From Methanoregula sp. UBA247 (lineage in GTDB: Archaea; Halobacteriota; Methanomicrobia; Methanomicrobiales; Methanospirillaceae): 64,000 nt of DNA. The DNA lies in the NCBI GenBank assembly GCA_002495055.1, contig DADR01000021.1, forward strand, positions 1 to 64,000, read 5' to 3'. The position numbers and the translations under genes are program-made. The notes beneath the pieces were generated by a model that saw only the letters and a program-made list of their open reading frames with translations, searched no databases and was not told where the DNA came from. Shown in pieces: positions 44,067 to 53,769 of the stretch; the stretch's first letter is position 1, and each line of letters opens with the position of its first letter.

Positions 44067-45806
44067 ATGATTGCGGGAGTTATATCGAGAATATCGGGGC
44101 CTGTGGTTCTTTCGGACCAGATGAGAGGCTCGAAAATGTATGATGTGGTGAAGGTAGGTGCCGAGGAGCTGAACGGAGAGATCATACGCCTTGACGGGGA
44201 TCTGGCGGTTGTCCAGGTGTATGAGGATACATCAGGCCTGAAGATTGGTGAAAGGGTCCTGAACACCGAAACGCCCCTTTCAGTTGAGCTCGGGCCGGGT
44301 CTCCTCTCCTCGATTTATGACGGCATACAGAGACCTCTGCCGGTGCTGGTCAAGAGAAGCGGCAGTTTCATATCCCGTGGTATTTCTGTTGACGGTATCG
44401 ATATGGAAAAAAAGTGGGATTTTGTTGCATCCGCAAAAAAGGGAGACCGGGTTTCTGGCGGAGACATAGTCGGGACGGTAATGGAGTACAATATTGAGCA
44501 CAGGATCCTGGTCCCTCCCCCGGTTTCCGGAACCATCAGGGAAATCCACAGCGGTGCGTTTACCGTAAAAGAGCCGGTCTGCATTCTCGATGACGGCACT
44601 CCTGTTACAATGCTGCAGAAATGGCCGGTGAGAAAGGGGAGACCCTACAGGAAAAAGCAGGATCCGCGTTCGCTCCTTGTCACCGGGCAGAGAATTTTTG
44701 ATACCATGTTCCCGGTCGCCAAGGGTGGGACCGCCATGATCCCCGGTGGTTTTGGTACGGGAAAGACGGTAGCGGAACAGACTCTTGCAAAATGGTCAGA
44801 TACGCAGATTGTTGTGTATATCGGCTGCGGGGAGCGGGGAAATGAAATGACGGATGTCCTGACAGAATTCCCCGAACTTGTGGATCCGCGGACGAAGATG
44901 CCCCTTATCCAGAGAACGATCCTGATTGCAAACACGTCGAACATGCCGGTTGCGGCCAGGGAGGCATCGATTTATACAGGAATCACCATGGCAGAGTACT
45001 ACCGTGACATGGGATATGATGTTGCACTGATGGCCGATTCCACATCACGATGGGGCGAGGCATTACGGGAAGTCTCGGGGAGGCTGGAAGAGATGCCGGG
45101 CGAAGAAGGCTATCCCGCCTACCTTGCTACAAGACTTGCGGCGTTCTATGAGCGTGCCGGCAGGGTTGTCTGCCTGGGATCAGACGAACGTTTAGGATCC
45201 ATTACCATTGTCGGTGCGGTCTCCCCCCCGGGAGGCGATTTCTCTGAGCCCATCACCCAGAATACACTGAGAATTGCCGGGACATTCTGGGCACTGGATA
45301 CAAGTCTTGCGTACAGGAGACATTTCCCCTCTGTGAACTGGATAAAAAGTTATTCTCTCTATCTCGACAGTATTCAGGAATGGTTTTTGCAAAGTGGATT
45401 TGATGAATGGAAAGAGATGCGGGATGTAACCATGTACCTGCTCCAGAAAGAAGTCGAGTTACAGGAAATCGTGCAGCTGGTCGGTCCCGATGCCCTGCCA
45501 GAGAGCGAGAAGGCAATTCTGGAGGTTACACGGATGATTCGGGAGGATTTCTTACAGCAAAGTGCCTATCACGAGATCGACTCGTTCTGCCCGCTCGAGA
45601 AGCAGTACTGGATGCTCAGGGTGATCCTCAACTTCTATGATCGGACGAGTGAAGCCATGAACAGGGGGGTTGCCCTGAACAAAATCCTGAAACTGCCGTT
45701 CAAGCCTGAGATTGGCAGGATGAAGGAACAGGCCGATATCGATAAAATCAAGAATCTCATGGGGGAGATCGACAAGAATATTGCATCACTTGAGGTGGAA
45801 AAATGA
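44067..45806 (+). CDS. atpA: A-type ATP synthase catalytic subunit A
   Basis: Catalytic subunit of 579 residues. P-loop GGFGTGKT at about 227-234, catalytic CGERGNEM, MADSTSRWGEALREVSGRLEEMPGEEGYPAYLATRLA, and SPPGGDFSEPITQNTLR are all present, as is the N-terminal barrel (ISRISGPVV). No intein, although this gene is an intein site in some archaea. ggaggtag precedes ATG. Its stop overlaps the start of B by 4 bp. Confidence 0.95.
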   Translation: MIAGVISRISGPVVLSDQMRGSKMYDVVKVGAEELNGEIIRLDGDLAVVQVYEDTSGLKIGERVLNTETPLSVELGPGLLSSIYDGIQRPLPVLVKRSGSFISRGISVDGIDMEKKWDFVASAKKGDRVSGGDIVGTVMEYNIEHRILVPPPVSGTIREIHSGAFTVKEPVCILDDGTPVTMLQKWPVRKGRPYRKKQDPRSLLVTGQRIFDTMFPVAKGGTAMIPGGFGTGKTVAEQTLAKWSDTQIVVYIGCGERGNEMTDVLTEFPELVDPRTKMPLIQRTILIANTSNMPVAAREASIYTGITMAEYYRDMGYDVALMADSTSRWGEALREVSGRLEEMPGEEGYPAYLATRLAAFYERAGRVVCLGSDERLGSITIVGAVSPPGGDFSEPITQNTLRIAGTFWALDTSLAYRRHFPSVNWIKSYSLYLDSIQEWFLQSGFDEWKEMRDVTMYLLQKEVELQEIVQLVGPDALPESEKAILEVTRMIREDFLQQSAYHEIDSFCPLEKQYWMLRVILNFYDRTSEAMNRGVALNKILKLPFKPEIGRMKEQADIDKIKNLMGEIDKNIASLEVEK

Positions 45807-47200
45807 AGCCGGTCAGCCTGCTGACAAAAGAGTGCAAGACGGTAAACTATGTTTCCGGGCCTTTGATTTTTGTCCAGTCTGTTAAAGGGGTCTCCTATGG
45901 TGAAATCGCACAGATCACTCTGCCGAACGGCGAAGTGAGAACAGGGCAGGTACTGGATATCTCGCGGGACCTCGCCGTTATCCAGGTATTTGAGGGAACC
46001 AGCGGAATCGACAATAAAGAGACCCGGGTGCAGTTTACCGGAAAACCCCCTACTATAGATGTGTCCATTGACCTGCTGGGGAGGATCCTGAATGGCGTGG
46101 GAAAGCCCCGTGACGGCGGTCCCGATATCATCCCGGAAACAAGTCTGGATATCAACGGGATGCCGATTAACCCGTATGCGAGGGACAAACCAGCAGACTT
46201 CATCCAGACGGGGATGTCCACGATTGATGCATTAACCACTCTTGTCAGGGGTCAGAAACTCCCGATATTCTCCGGTGCCGGTTTGCCTGCAAACAAGCTT
46301 GCCGCCCAGATCGCACGACAGGCAAAAGTACGCGGCGAAGGAGAGAACTTTGCAGTGGTCTTTGTCGCCATGGGGATCACTTATAAGGAAGCATCGTTCT
46401 TTATGGATGATTTTGAAAGGACCGGTGCCCTTGAACGCGTGGTCTTTTTCATGAACCTTGCCGATGACCCGACCATCGAGAGGATAGCCACTCCCCGGTG
46501 CGCCCTGACTGTCGCAGAATACCTCGCATTCACCCATAATCTTCACGTCCTTGTGATCCTGACGGACATGATCAACTATTGTGAGGCGTTAAGAGAGATT
46601 TCCACGGCAAGGGAGGAGGTCCCCGGAAGGAGAGGGTATCCCGGCTACATGTATACAGACCTTGCCTCCATATACGAACGTGCCGGAAGGATCAAAGGGG
46701 CAAAAGGGTCCATCACCCAGATCCCCATCCTGACCATGCCTGACGATGATATCACCCATCCGGTGCCGGATCTCACCGGCTACATTACTGAAGGACAGAT
46801 CGTCCTCTCAAGGGATCTGTACAGGAGGGGGGCGAACCCGCCCATCGATGTCCTTCCCTGTCTCTCCCGGCTCATGAACCTCGGCATCGGTGCAGGAAAG
46901 ACGCGGGAGGATCACAGGAATGTAGCTGACCAGCTTTATGCTTCATACGCTTACGGGAGAGATCTGCGGAGGCTGGTCGCGATCGTCGGAGAAGAAGCAT
47001 TAACAGAACTGGACAAAAAATACCTGAAGTTTGCAGACGAGTTCGAGAAGAAATTTATCACGCAGGGTGATGAAAACCGGAGCCTTGAACGGACGCTGGA
47101 GATCGGCTGGGATCTCATGTCCATGTTGCCGGAAGAGGAATTGAAACGGATAAAACGTGAATACATCCAGAAGTATCACCCGGCGTTCAGAAAGGGATGA
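45803..47200 (+). CDS. atpB: A-type ATP synthase subunit B
   Basis: Regulatory subunit of 465 residues without a P-loop. NYVSGPLIFVQSVKGVSYGEI at the N-terminus, KLPIFSGAGLPANKLAAQIARQA in the former P-loop position, VFFMNLADDPTIERI and MPDDDITHPVPDLTGYITEGQIVL identify it as the archaeal form. Overlaps A and ends 3 bp before D. Confidence 0.95.
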   Translation: MKPVSLLTKECKTVNYVSGPLIFVQSVKGVSYGEIAQITLPNGEVRTGQVLDISRDLAVIQVFEGTSGIDNKETRVQFTGKPPTIDVSIDLLGRILNGVGKPRDGGPDIIPETSLDINGMPINPYARDKPADFIQTGMSTIDALTTLVRGQKLPIFSGAGLPANKLAAQIARQAKVRGEGENFAVVFVAMGITYKEASFFMDDFERTGALERVVFFMNLADDPTIERIATPRCALTVAEYLAFTHNLHVLVILTDMINYCEALREISTAREEVPGRRGYPGYMYTDLASIYERAGRIKGAKGSITQIPILTMPDDDITHPVPDLTGYITEGQIVLSRDLYRRGANPPIDVLPCLSRLMNLGIGAGKTREDHRNVADQLYASYAYGRDLRRLVAIVGEEALTELDKKYLKFADEFEKKFITQGDENRSLERTLEIGWDLMSMLPEEELKRIKREYIQKYHPAFRKG

Positions 47201-47203
47201 GCG

Positions 47204-47860
47204 ATGGAACAGGTTAATCCCACGAGGATGGAACTCATCAAGAAAAATGCACAGATCAAGCTCGCAGAGCAGGGGCGGGACCTTCTGCGGGAGAAAATGG
47301 ATGCTCTCATCCAGGAGTTTTTCAACATCATGGAATCCGTTTCAAAATCCCGACTGGATTTGGAGACTGTTGCTGCTTCGGCACAGCGCTCGCTCCTGAG
47401 CGCTCTTGCGGTTGATGATTCAGTAACCCTGAAGTCTGCATCCTTTGCAACGCGGAAAGGGCTTTTTCTTGATATCAAGGGGAAAAATATCATGGGCGTT
47501 CCTGTTCCTGTACTTGAGAAAATAAGAGTGTCAAAGAGTATCTTAGAGAGGGGCTATAGTATTATCGGGGTGAGTGGCAGGATCGATGAAACTGCAGAAA
47601 AGTTTGAGATGGAACTGGATCTGATCATTGGTCTCGCAGAAACCGAGACTGCACTGAAAAGACTCGGAGGCGAGATCCAGATGACGCGGAGGCGAGTGAA
47701 CGCGCTGGAACAGGTGCTCATCCCGGATTTGAAGAAACAGGCAAAGTATATTGAAAATACCATCGATGAGCGCGAGCGTGAAGATCTCTTCCGGTTAAAA
47801 AAGGTAAAAAAGATTATTGAACGCAAGAAAAAGGCACAACAACTGAAGACCGGTCAGTAG
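47204..47860 (+). CDS. atpD: A-type ATP synthase subunit D
   Basis: Rotor shaft, 218 residues, starting QVNPTRMELIKKNAQIKLAEQGRDLLREKMDALI and ending in a Lys/Arg-rich helix. RRRVNALEQVLIPDLKKQAKYIENTIDERERED is the C-terminal D-family signature. Last gene of the operon; a T-run follows at 47929-47935. Confidence 0.94.
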   Translation: MEQVNPTRMELIKKNAQIKLAEQGRDLLREKMDALIQEFFNIMESVSKSRLDLETVAASAQRSLLSALAVDDSVTLKSASFATRKGLFLDIKGKNIMGVPVPVLEKIRVSKSILERGYSIIGVSGRIDETAEKFEMELDLIIGLAETETALKRLGGEIQMTRRRVNALEQVLIPDLKKQAKYIENTIDEREREDLFRLKKVKKIIERKKKAQQLKTGQ

Positions 47861-47914
47861 AATTGATGAGGGGAATTTGATAGTATGACCCACGCTACAT
47901 CCTGTGTCATAGGT

Positions 47915-48235
47915 TTAAAGGCCGTGCCTTTTTTTAAAAATTGAGGTAATCCCGGAAGACTTATTATTATAATATATATCGCTTTTTTTCTGTCCTTCAG
48001 GTAGTGGTTTATTCATCAATTCCTTTGCCTTGCATGCCGCCTGCTCTATCCGTTCCCTGCATCTCCCTATTGCAATGTCCTTTAATTTCCCAATTTTTTT
48101 ATCGCTGTCGAGTGGCATATCCTTGAGGACCAAAACATGATCATTGTGTGTAATCCTTTGAAGGGGATATATACTTTCCCCCTCGGAAGCAAAATTCTGT
48201 ATCAGGATCCGTGATCGGGAACTGCTATTGGGCAT
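47915..48235 (-). CDS. Hypothetical protein, 106 residues
   Basis: A soluble, charged protein with a central helix (DKKIGKLKDIAIGRCRERIEQAACKAKELM). No family recognised. A TATA-like ggataaaaa on the minus strand lies about 15-20 bp before ATG 48235, which is close but possible for a leaderless gene. The T-run that would end the ATPase operon lies inside its last codons, so the two genes converge tightly. The real start may differ. Confidence 0.45.
   Translation of the reverse strand: MPNSSSRSRILIQNFASEGESIYPLQRITHNDHVLVLKDMPLDSDKKIGKLKDIAIGRCRERIEQAACKAKELMNKPLPEGQKKSDIYYNNKSSGITSIFKKRHGL
47929..47935 (+). terminator. Oligo-T terminator of A-type ATPase operon
   Basis: Seven T about 70 bp after the last ATPase gene. 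Confidence 0.35.
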
Positions 48236-48359
48236 CGAGCCCGCGATCTTTTTATCCCGTTGCCTGTAATAATTACAAGAGATGATCCCTGCACGTCTTG
48301 ATGCAACACCGCGTATGAGCAGAAAAATTCTTCTTTTTATCCTTATATCCGGAATCTCG

Positions 48360-49226
48360 ATGTTCGATCAGATCAGGAATGTATTCTCCTCCCGTAGCAG
48401 CATAAACGGAATGAAATCTGCACACGATGTCAGGGGACTTATCCGACTCTTGAACCACAAGGACCCGGATGTTCAGTATGAATCTGCGGCGGCACTTGGT
48501 GATATCGGGAACCCGATTGCAGTGGACCCCCTGATTGCAGCATTGAAAAACGATGAATTCAGTGGCGTGCGGTGGAAGGCCGCAGAATCCCTCTCAAAAC
48601 TGGGGGCTCCTGCAGTTGAACCGCTTATAGGGGCACTGCGACACGATAATGATGACGTGCGGTGGAAAGCGGCAATAGCACTTGGGGAGATTGGTGATCC
48701 GAGAGCTATCGAACCTCTCCTCATACTGCTCAGCGATAAAGACCGGTTTGTCAAAAGTCATGCCGCTCTTGCACTTGGGGAGATTGGTGAACCCGCGGTC
48801 GATCCCCTCATACGATCACTTCGTGATGGTGATGGAAATCTTCGATGGGGTGCTGCCATAGCACTGGGGAAAATTCGTGATAAACGGGCGATCGAGCCAC
48901 TTATCCGGGCACTTGCGGACAAGTACGAAAATGTCCGTGCCGAATCTGCCATGTCACTCGCAGGAATTGGAAAACCTGCATTGGCTCCACTTCTGCATTT
49001 TTTAAAATTTTCCGGTGGAGCTGCGCGACTTGAAGTTGTCGCAGCTCTTGGTGAATTACGCGAAACTGACGCAATTCAACCGCTAATCCAGATGCTTGAG
49101 AATGCAGATGAAGACGAACGAAAAGCAATAGCTGATGCACTTGATGCAATTCTGATTCCAACCGTTGAACCCCTTATACAGAAACTTCGGAACGGCCCCC
49201 ATCAAAAGAATGAAAAGAGCAGTTAA
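48360..49226 (+). CDS. HEAT / PBS-lyase repeat protein
   Basis: 288 residues from ATG 48360: a short N-terminus (MFDQIRNVFSSRSS) and about eight HEAT-like repeats of roughly 31 residues with cores such as VQYESAAALGDIGN, VRWKAAIALGEIGD and AVDPLIRSL. A protein-binding solenoid with no catalytic residues. TATA-like cttttta near 48333-48340 fits a leaderless start; ATG 48282 would add 26 residues including a hydrophobic stretch. The next HEAT gene starts 22 bp later and is likely co-transcribed. Confidence 0.78.
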   Translation: MFDQIRNVFSSRSSINGMKSAHDVRGLIRLLNHKDPDVQYESAAALGDIGNPIAVDPLIAALKNDEFSGVRWKAAESLSKLGAPAVEPLIGALRHDNDDVRWKAAIALGEIGDPRAIEPLLILLSDKDRFVKSHAALALGEIGEPAVDPLIRSLRDGDGNLRWGAAIALGKIRDKRAIEPLIRALADKYENVRAESAMSLAGIGKPALAPLLHFLKFSGGAARLEVVAALGELRETDAIQPLIQMLENADEDERKAIADALDAILIPTVEPLIQKLRNGPHQKNEKSS

Positions 49227-49248
49227 GATAGAAATGAAGGAGGATAAC

Positions 49249-49773
49249 ATGGAGGAACAGTCCCCTGCAGGGACGAAAATTCAACGTCTCATAGCCGCTC
49301 TGTCAGATCCATCGATCGACATACGCCACCAAGCTGTGCAGGAGCTTGGCAACTTGGGCATACCTTCGGTTGAACCTTTGATTCATGCGCTTGAAGAGGC
49401 TATCGATAACGATCATCGCTGGTATGCAGCACTCGCTCTATCCTATGTCGGTGCTCCGGCAGTAGATTCCCTGATTTCTGCCATGCGGGATCATCCCGGG
49501 CATGAATTCAGGAAATTTGCAGCAGCAGCCCTGGGAACTATCGGCATTCCTGCAATAGAACCATTAATCGATGCGATGGCATCTAATGACCGAGAATTGC
49601 GGGGATTTCTGTCCAGCGCTCTCTGCCGGATCGGAAAACCTGCTGTCATTCCCCTTACGCGGCGACTTGATGATGCCGATGATATTATCAGGTCGTGTGC
49701 TACCCTTACCCTGTGGCAGATGGGCGAAACCGGGCTTCCCTCGATGGTGAATAAAATGCAGGAGGAAAAATAA
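49249..49773 (+). CDS. HEAT-repeat protein
   Basis: 174 residues with about five HEAT-like repeats (for example HRWYAALALSYVGA, FRKFAAAALGTIGI, LRGFLSSALCRIGK). A perfect ribosome site aaggagg (49237-49243) precedes ATG 49249, which fixes the start despite a longer open frame. Probably acts with the preceding HEAT protein. Confidence 0.82.
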   Translation: MEEQSPAGTKIQRLIAALSDPSIDIRHQAVQELGNLGIPSVEPLIHALEEAIDNDHRWYAALALSYVGAPAVDSLISAMRDHPGHEFRKFAAAALGTIGIPAIEPLIDAMASNDRELRGFLSSALCRIGKPAVIPLTRRLDDADDIIRSCATLTLWQMGETGLPSMVNKMQEEK

Positions 49774-49785
49774 ATGCGTGGTACT

Positions 49786-49797
49786 TTTTTATATAAC
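49786..49797 (+). promoter_or_regulatory. TATA box upstream of polC
   Basis: ttttttatataacc, a strong archaeal TATA match, about 75 bp before the DNA polymerase start; implies a leader of roughly 45 bases. Confidence 0.5.
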
Positions 49798-49866
49798 CAG
49801 TCCTCATTTTTCCCCTTATCATCATAACACGAACAGATAAATCAGCTCACGCGAAATCGTACCGGT

Positions 49867-52800
49867 ATGCTTGTGCTCTCGCCAGCGATGGAGGCTTATG
49901 AAAAGTCGCTGATGGACGACCTCCTTCTCGCAATAGCGATAGCCAAAAAAGCCCGGTCCCGTGGGCTCGATCCTTCGACCGATATCGAGATTCCTATTGC
50001 CAGTGACCTTGCTGACCGTGTTGAAGCTCTTCTGGGAATTAAAGGCGTGGCGGAGCGGATACGCGAGCTGGAATCTGATATGTCCCGGGAAGAGGTCGCC
50101 CTGCGAATAGGCGATGATTTCGTTGCCCGGAAATTTGGTGAGACATCGAACGAACAGATTCTCGATCATGCCATCCGTACAGCGATGGCGCTGCTGACCG
50201 AAGGTGTAGTGGCGGCACCCACTGAAGGGATCGCTAAAATCGGGCTCGGGAAAAACGATGATGGGAGCCAGTACCTGAAAATTTTTTACGCCGGTCCAAT
50301 TCGAAGTGCGGGTGGGACGGCACAGGCACTCTCGGTTCTTGTTGGTGATTATGTCCGCCGGCAGCTCGGCATCAACCGTTACAATCCCCGCCAGGAAGAA
50401 GTTGAGCGGTATATCGAGGAGATCCGGCAGTACAACACCATCATGAACCTCCAGTACCTGCCCAGCGAACTGGAAATCCGGCTGATAGTCGAAAATTGCC
50501 CGGTATGCATTGATGGCGAAGCGACTGAACAGGAAGAGGTATCGGGACACCGCAACCTGGAGCGGGTGGAGACCAACACGGTGCGGGGTGGTATGGCACT
50601 GGTCCTTGCAGAAGGGATTGCCGGGAAGGCTCCCAAACTCAAGAGCAAAGTTGAAATGATGAAGATGGATGGCTGGGACTGGCTGGGCAAACTCATTAAA
50701 AATAAAACAGATGAAGGAACGGTCAGCATTAAACCCTTGGATAAGTACCTTCGCGACCTGATAGGTGGAAGACCCGTATTTTCGTATCCCATGCGGAAAG
50801 GAGGATTCCGGCTCCGGTACGGGAGGTCCCGGAATACCGGGTTTGCTGCAGCGGGTCTCCATCCCGCAACCCTGTATATCCTCGGGGAATTTCTTGCAGT
50901 CGGCACACAGATGAAGACCGAACGTCCGGGCAAGGCATGCGGGGTTGTACCGGTTGATTCGATCGAAGGACCGACGGTGCGTTTACAGAATGGTGATGTG
51001 TTCAGGATTGACGATGAGGCGACAGCGAAAAAACTTGGTCCCGAAATTGAAAAAATCCTTGATGTCGGCGAGATTCTCGTCTCGTTTGGTGAATTTCTCG
51101 AGAATAACCACCCGCTTATACCCTCTGGCTATTGTGAGGAGTGGTGGCTGCTTGAGGTTAATGCCGGGACAAAGCCTCCAAAAAATGAAGAAGAAGCCGT
51201 TACTCTGGCGAGAACCGGAGAATATCTCCATCCTGCGTACACATGGTTCTGGGACGATCTTTCTGTTGACCAGATCCTCATTCTTGCTGACGCAGTTACC
51301 CGGCAGGGAAAACTTGTGGAGGATTTCCTGCAGATACCGAATGAACCCTCAACAAAAATAATTCTTGAAGAACTGCTCATCCCTCACGAGGTGCGTAAGG
51401 GTAATATCCAGATCAAAATTTTTCGTGCGTTCATTATCTGCCTGGGGCTTGATGAAAACCTGAAAAAATGCGATGCTTGGTCTGATGCACCTTATGATAC
51501 ACCATTCAATCTTGTTACGCATCTTTCCCGGATGAAACTCCGGTCACGTGCGGGCACGAGAATAGGTGGACGGATGGGCAGGCCAGGAAAATCCAAACCC
51601 CGAAAAATGAATCCCCCTCCGCATGTCCTTTTCCCTCTCGGCGACTCCGGAGGTTCCCGGCGATCATTCCAGTCTGCATCCAATCACACTGCGGAAGTGG
51701 ACGCAGCAATCACGGATATCGATTTTCAAAAGGAAGGGGGGATCATTGAGATCGAAGTCGGCAGGCGGAGATGCACCGAATGTCAGGAGATTACGTATAC
51801 CAACAGATGTGAAATGTGTGGAGCACATACCGTTGCGATAACTACCTGTCCCAAATGCGGGAGAGAAACGTTAATGGAGCGGTGTCCCGGTTGCGATGTC
51901 CCGACCACCTGCAATCAGAGAATTTCCCTGAATGTAAAAGGGGAGTATGCAAAGGCTATGGATCGGCTGGGACTCAAACCCGGTAGTGTGGCACTTGTCA
52001 AGGGAGTAAAGGGGGTCATATCCCGGGAAAAAGCAGTGGAAGCGATGGAGAAGGGAATCCTTCGGGCAATCCAGAACATCTTTGTCTTCAAGGATGGCAC
52101 AACACGGTTTGACATGATTGACCTGCCGCTCACCCATATCCGTCCCAACGAGGTGAGGGTTTCAGTTGAGAAACTCCGTTCGCTCGGGTATATCAAGGAT
52201 ACCCGGGGATATGATCTCCAGAACGGATCGCAGGTTGTTGAGCTGCGTGCTCAGGACCTTCTCATATCAGATTCATGCGCTGAATATATGGTGAACGTGG
52301 CGAAGTTCATGGATGACCTTCTCGTCAAATGTTATGGACTCGATCCATTCTATAATGTTAAAAAACCCGATGATCTCGTTGGGCACCTTGTTATCGGTCT
52401 TGCTCCCCACACGAGTGCCGGTGTCCTTGCCCGGATTGTCGGATTCACCCGGGCAAATGTCGGTTATGCCCACCCGTTCTTCCATGCTGCCAAGCGCCGG
52501 AACTGCTTCTACGGTGATACCGAGGTTGAGATATATGATGGAAAGCACTGGAAAAAATCTCCTGTACGGAAATTTGTCCTGGAAAATTTTGATGTAAGCC
52601 GCCCGGGTATTGACAGGCTGGGAACCTACTATTCCGATCCGACACAGCCGTATTTTACCCGAACCGTTGATACGGGGGGGATTATGCATATCCGAAGGAT
52701 TACTTCAGTATCCATTCACCGTTCCCCTGAAACGCTTCTCCATTTCATTACAAAACGCGGAAAGGAAATTGTGGTTACCCCCGATCATGCGATGCTTACC

Positions 52801-53769
52801 TGGGACACAATGTACCTTCGGAAGATAAGGGCGTTGGAGCTCAAAGTCGGGGACCCGGTTCCCGTACTCGAAGGTGCAAACGTTATTGCCGACTATATTC
52901 AGTCCATTGAGATAGTGCCGGCTCCGGAAGAGCGGGTATACTGCCTTACCGTTGCAGACGATCACACACTTGTCGCGAACGGAATCTTCACCGGACAGTG
53001 CGATGGAGATGAAGACTGTATTATGTTGCTTCTTGACGGGCTGATCAACTTCTCGCGCTCGTTCCTGCCCCAGACCCGGGGAGGTTCGATGGATGCCCCG
53101 CTTGTGCTGACGAGCAGGATAGATCCTGCTGAAATAGATAAGGAAGCCCTGAATATCGATGTCTGCGATCACTATCCTCTTGAACTGTACACGAGCGCAC
53201 TTGCGTATGTTGAGCCCAAAACGATCAAAGGGATTATTGACCGGGTTGACAAGAGGATTGGCACTCCGGCACAGCTCGAAGGATTCCAGTTCACTCACGA
53301 TACATCGGACATATCGGCCGGACCAATCGAATCAATGTATACCCAGCTCAAGACCATGACCGAAAAACTCGAGGCAGAACTTGTCCTGGCCGAAAAGATA
53401 CGTGCAGTCGATGCCGATGACGTCGCGGAACGGGTGCTTACTACCCATTTCATCCGCGACCTGATGGGTAACCTCTCAGCGTTCTCAAAGCAGAAGTTCC
53501 GTTGCACGAAATGTAACACGAGCTACCGGCGGATGCCCCTAGCCGGTAAATGCACGAAGTTTAAGGGGAAGGGAATCTGCAACGGGAATATCATCCCGAC
53601 CGTCCACGAAGGATCGGTGAAGAAATATCTTGCGATGTCCCGGGAGATCTGCAGGAAATACAAGGTGTCTGAGTACACCAAGCAAAGGGTTGAAGTGCTT
53701 GACCTTGCGATTACGTCAACATTTGGTGAGGAGAAACAGCAACAACTTGGCCTTGCCGATTTTATGTAG
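49867..53769 (+). CDS. polC: DNA polymerase D large subunit (DP2) with an intein
   Basis: Catalytic subunit of the euryarchaeal replicative polymerase PolD. The 1300-residue precursor has the DP2 N-terminus (LARSRGLDPSTDIEIPIASDLADRVE-like), FYAGPIRSAGGTAQALSVLVGDYVRR, a zinc ribbon region of CxxC pairs (about 635-680), the catalytic block and a C-terminal zinc finger (CTKCNTSYRRMPLAGKC). An intein occupies residues 880-1044, inserted between Asn879 and Cys1045, so that splicing restores RRN-CDGDED, the loop with the catalytic aspartates. The mature protein would have 1135 residues. Met1 is used; Met8 is also possible. The DP1 exonuclease subunit is not in the window. Confidence 0.95.
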   Translation: MLVLSPAMEAYEKSLMDDLLLAIAIAKKARSRGLDPSTDIEIPIASDLADRVEALLGIKGVAERIRELESDMSREEVALRIGDDFVARKFGETSNEQILDHAIRTAMALLTEGVVAAPTEGIAKIGLGKNDDGSQYLKIFYAGPIRSAGGTAQALSVLVGDYVRRQLGINRYNPRQEEVERYIEEIRQYNTIMNLQYLPSELEIRLIVENCPVCIDGEATEQEEVSGHRNLERVETNTVRGGMALVLAEGIAGKAPKLKSKVEMMKMDGWDWLGKLIKNKTDEGTVSIKPLDKYLRDLIGGRPVFSYPMRKGGFRLRYGRSRNTGFAAAGLHPATLYILGEFLAVGTQMKTERPGKACGVVPVDSIEGPTVRLQNGDVFRIDDEATAKKLGPEIEKILDVGEILVSFGEFLENNHPLIPSGYCEEWWLLEVNAGTKPPKNEEEAVTLARTGEYLHPAYTWFWDDLSVDQILILADAVTRQGKLVEDFLQIPNEPSTKIILEELLIPHEVRKGNIQIKIFRAFIICLGLDENLKKCDAWSDAPYDTPFNLVTHLSRMKLRSRAGTRIGGRMGRPGKSKPRKMNPPPHVLFPLGDSGGSRRSFQSASNHTAEVDAAITDIDFQKEGGIIEIEVGRRRCTECQEITYTNRCEMCGAHTVAITTCPKCGRETLMERCPGCDVPTTCNQRISLNVKGEYAKAMDRLGLKPGSVALVKGVKGVISREKAVEAMEKGILRAIQNIFVFKDGTTRFDMIDLPLTHIRPNEVRVSVEKLRSLGYIKDTRGYDLQNGSQVVELRAQDLLISDSCAEYMVNVAKFMDDLLVKCYGLDPFYNVKKPDDLVGHLVIGLAPHTSAGVLARIVGFTRANVGYAHPFFHAAKRRNCFYGDTEVEIYDGKHWKKSPVRKFVLENFDVSRPGIDRLGTYYSDPTQPYFTRTVDTGGIMHIRRITSVSIHRSPETLLHFITKRGKEIVVTPDHAMLTWDTMYLRKIRALELKVGDPVPVLEGANVIADYIQSIEIVPAPEERVYCLTVADDHTLVANGIFTGQCDGDEDCIMLLLDGLINFSRSFLPQTRGGSMDAPLVLTSRIDPAEIDKEALNIDVCDHYPLELYTSALAYVEPKTIKGIIDRVDKRIGTPAQLEGFQFTHDTSDISAGPIESMYTQLKTMTEKLEAELVLAEKIRAVDADDVAERVLTTHFIRDLMGNLSAFSKQKFRCTKCNTSYRRMPLAGKCTKFKGKGICNGNIIPTVHEGSVKKYLAMSREICRKYKVSEYTKQRVEVLDLAITSTFGEEKQQQLGLADFM
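52504..52998 (+). other. Mini-intein in DP2, ends in Gln
   Basis: A 165-residue intein (DP2 residues 880-1044). Block A is CFYGDTEVEI with the N-terminal Cys; block B is VVTPDHAML with the T..H pair; block F is VYCLTVADDHTLVANGIFTGQ. There is no room for a LAGLIDADG endonuclease, so it cannot home by itself. The last residue is Gln where Asn is usual, and the preceding residue is Gly where His is usual. Pol-II inteins with a terminal Gln are known from Pyrococcus abyssi and Methanospirillum and can splice. Confidence 0.92.

Noticed and set aside
49822..50862. A 346-codon frame antisense to polC
   Set aside because: Mirrors the DP2 N-terminal coding sequence; composition is His/Phe/Pro-rich and unlike real proteins here.
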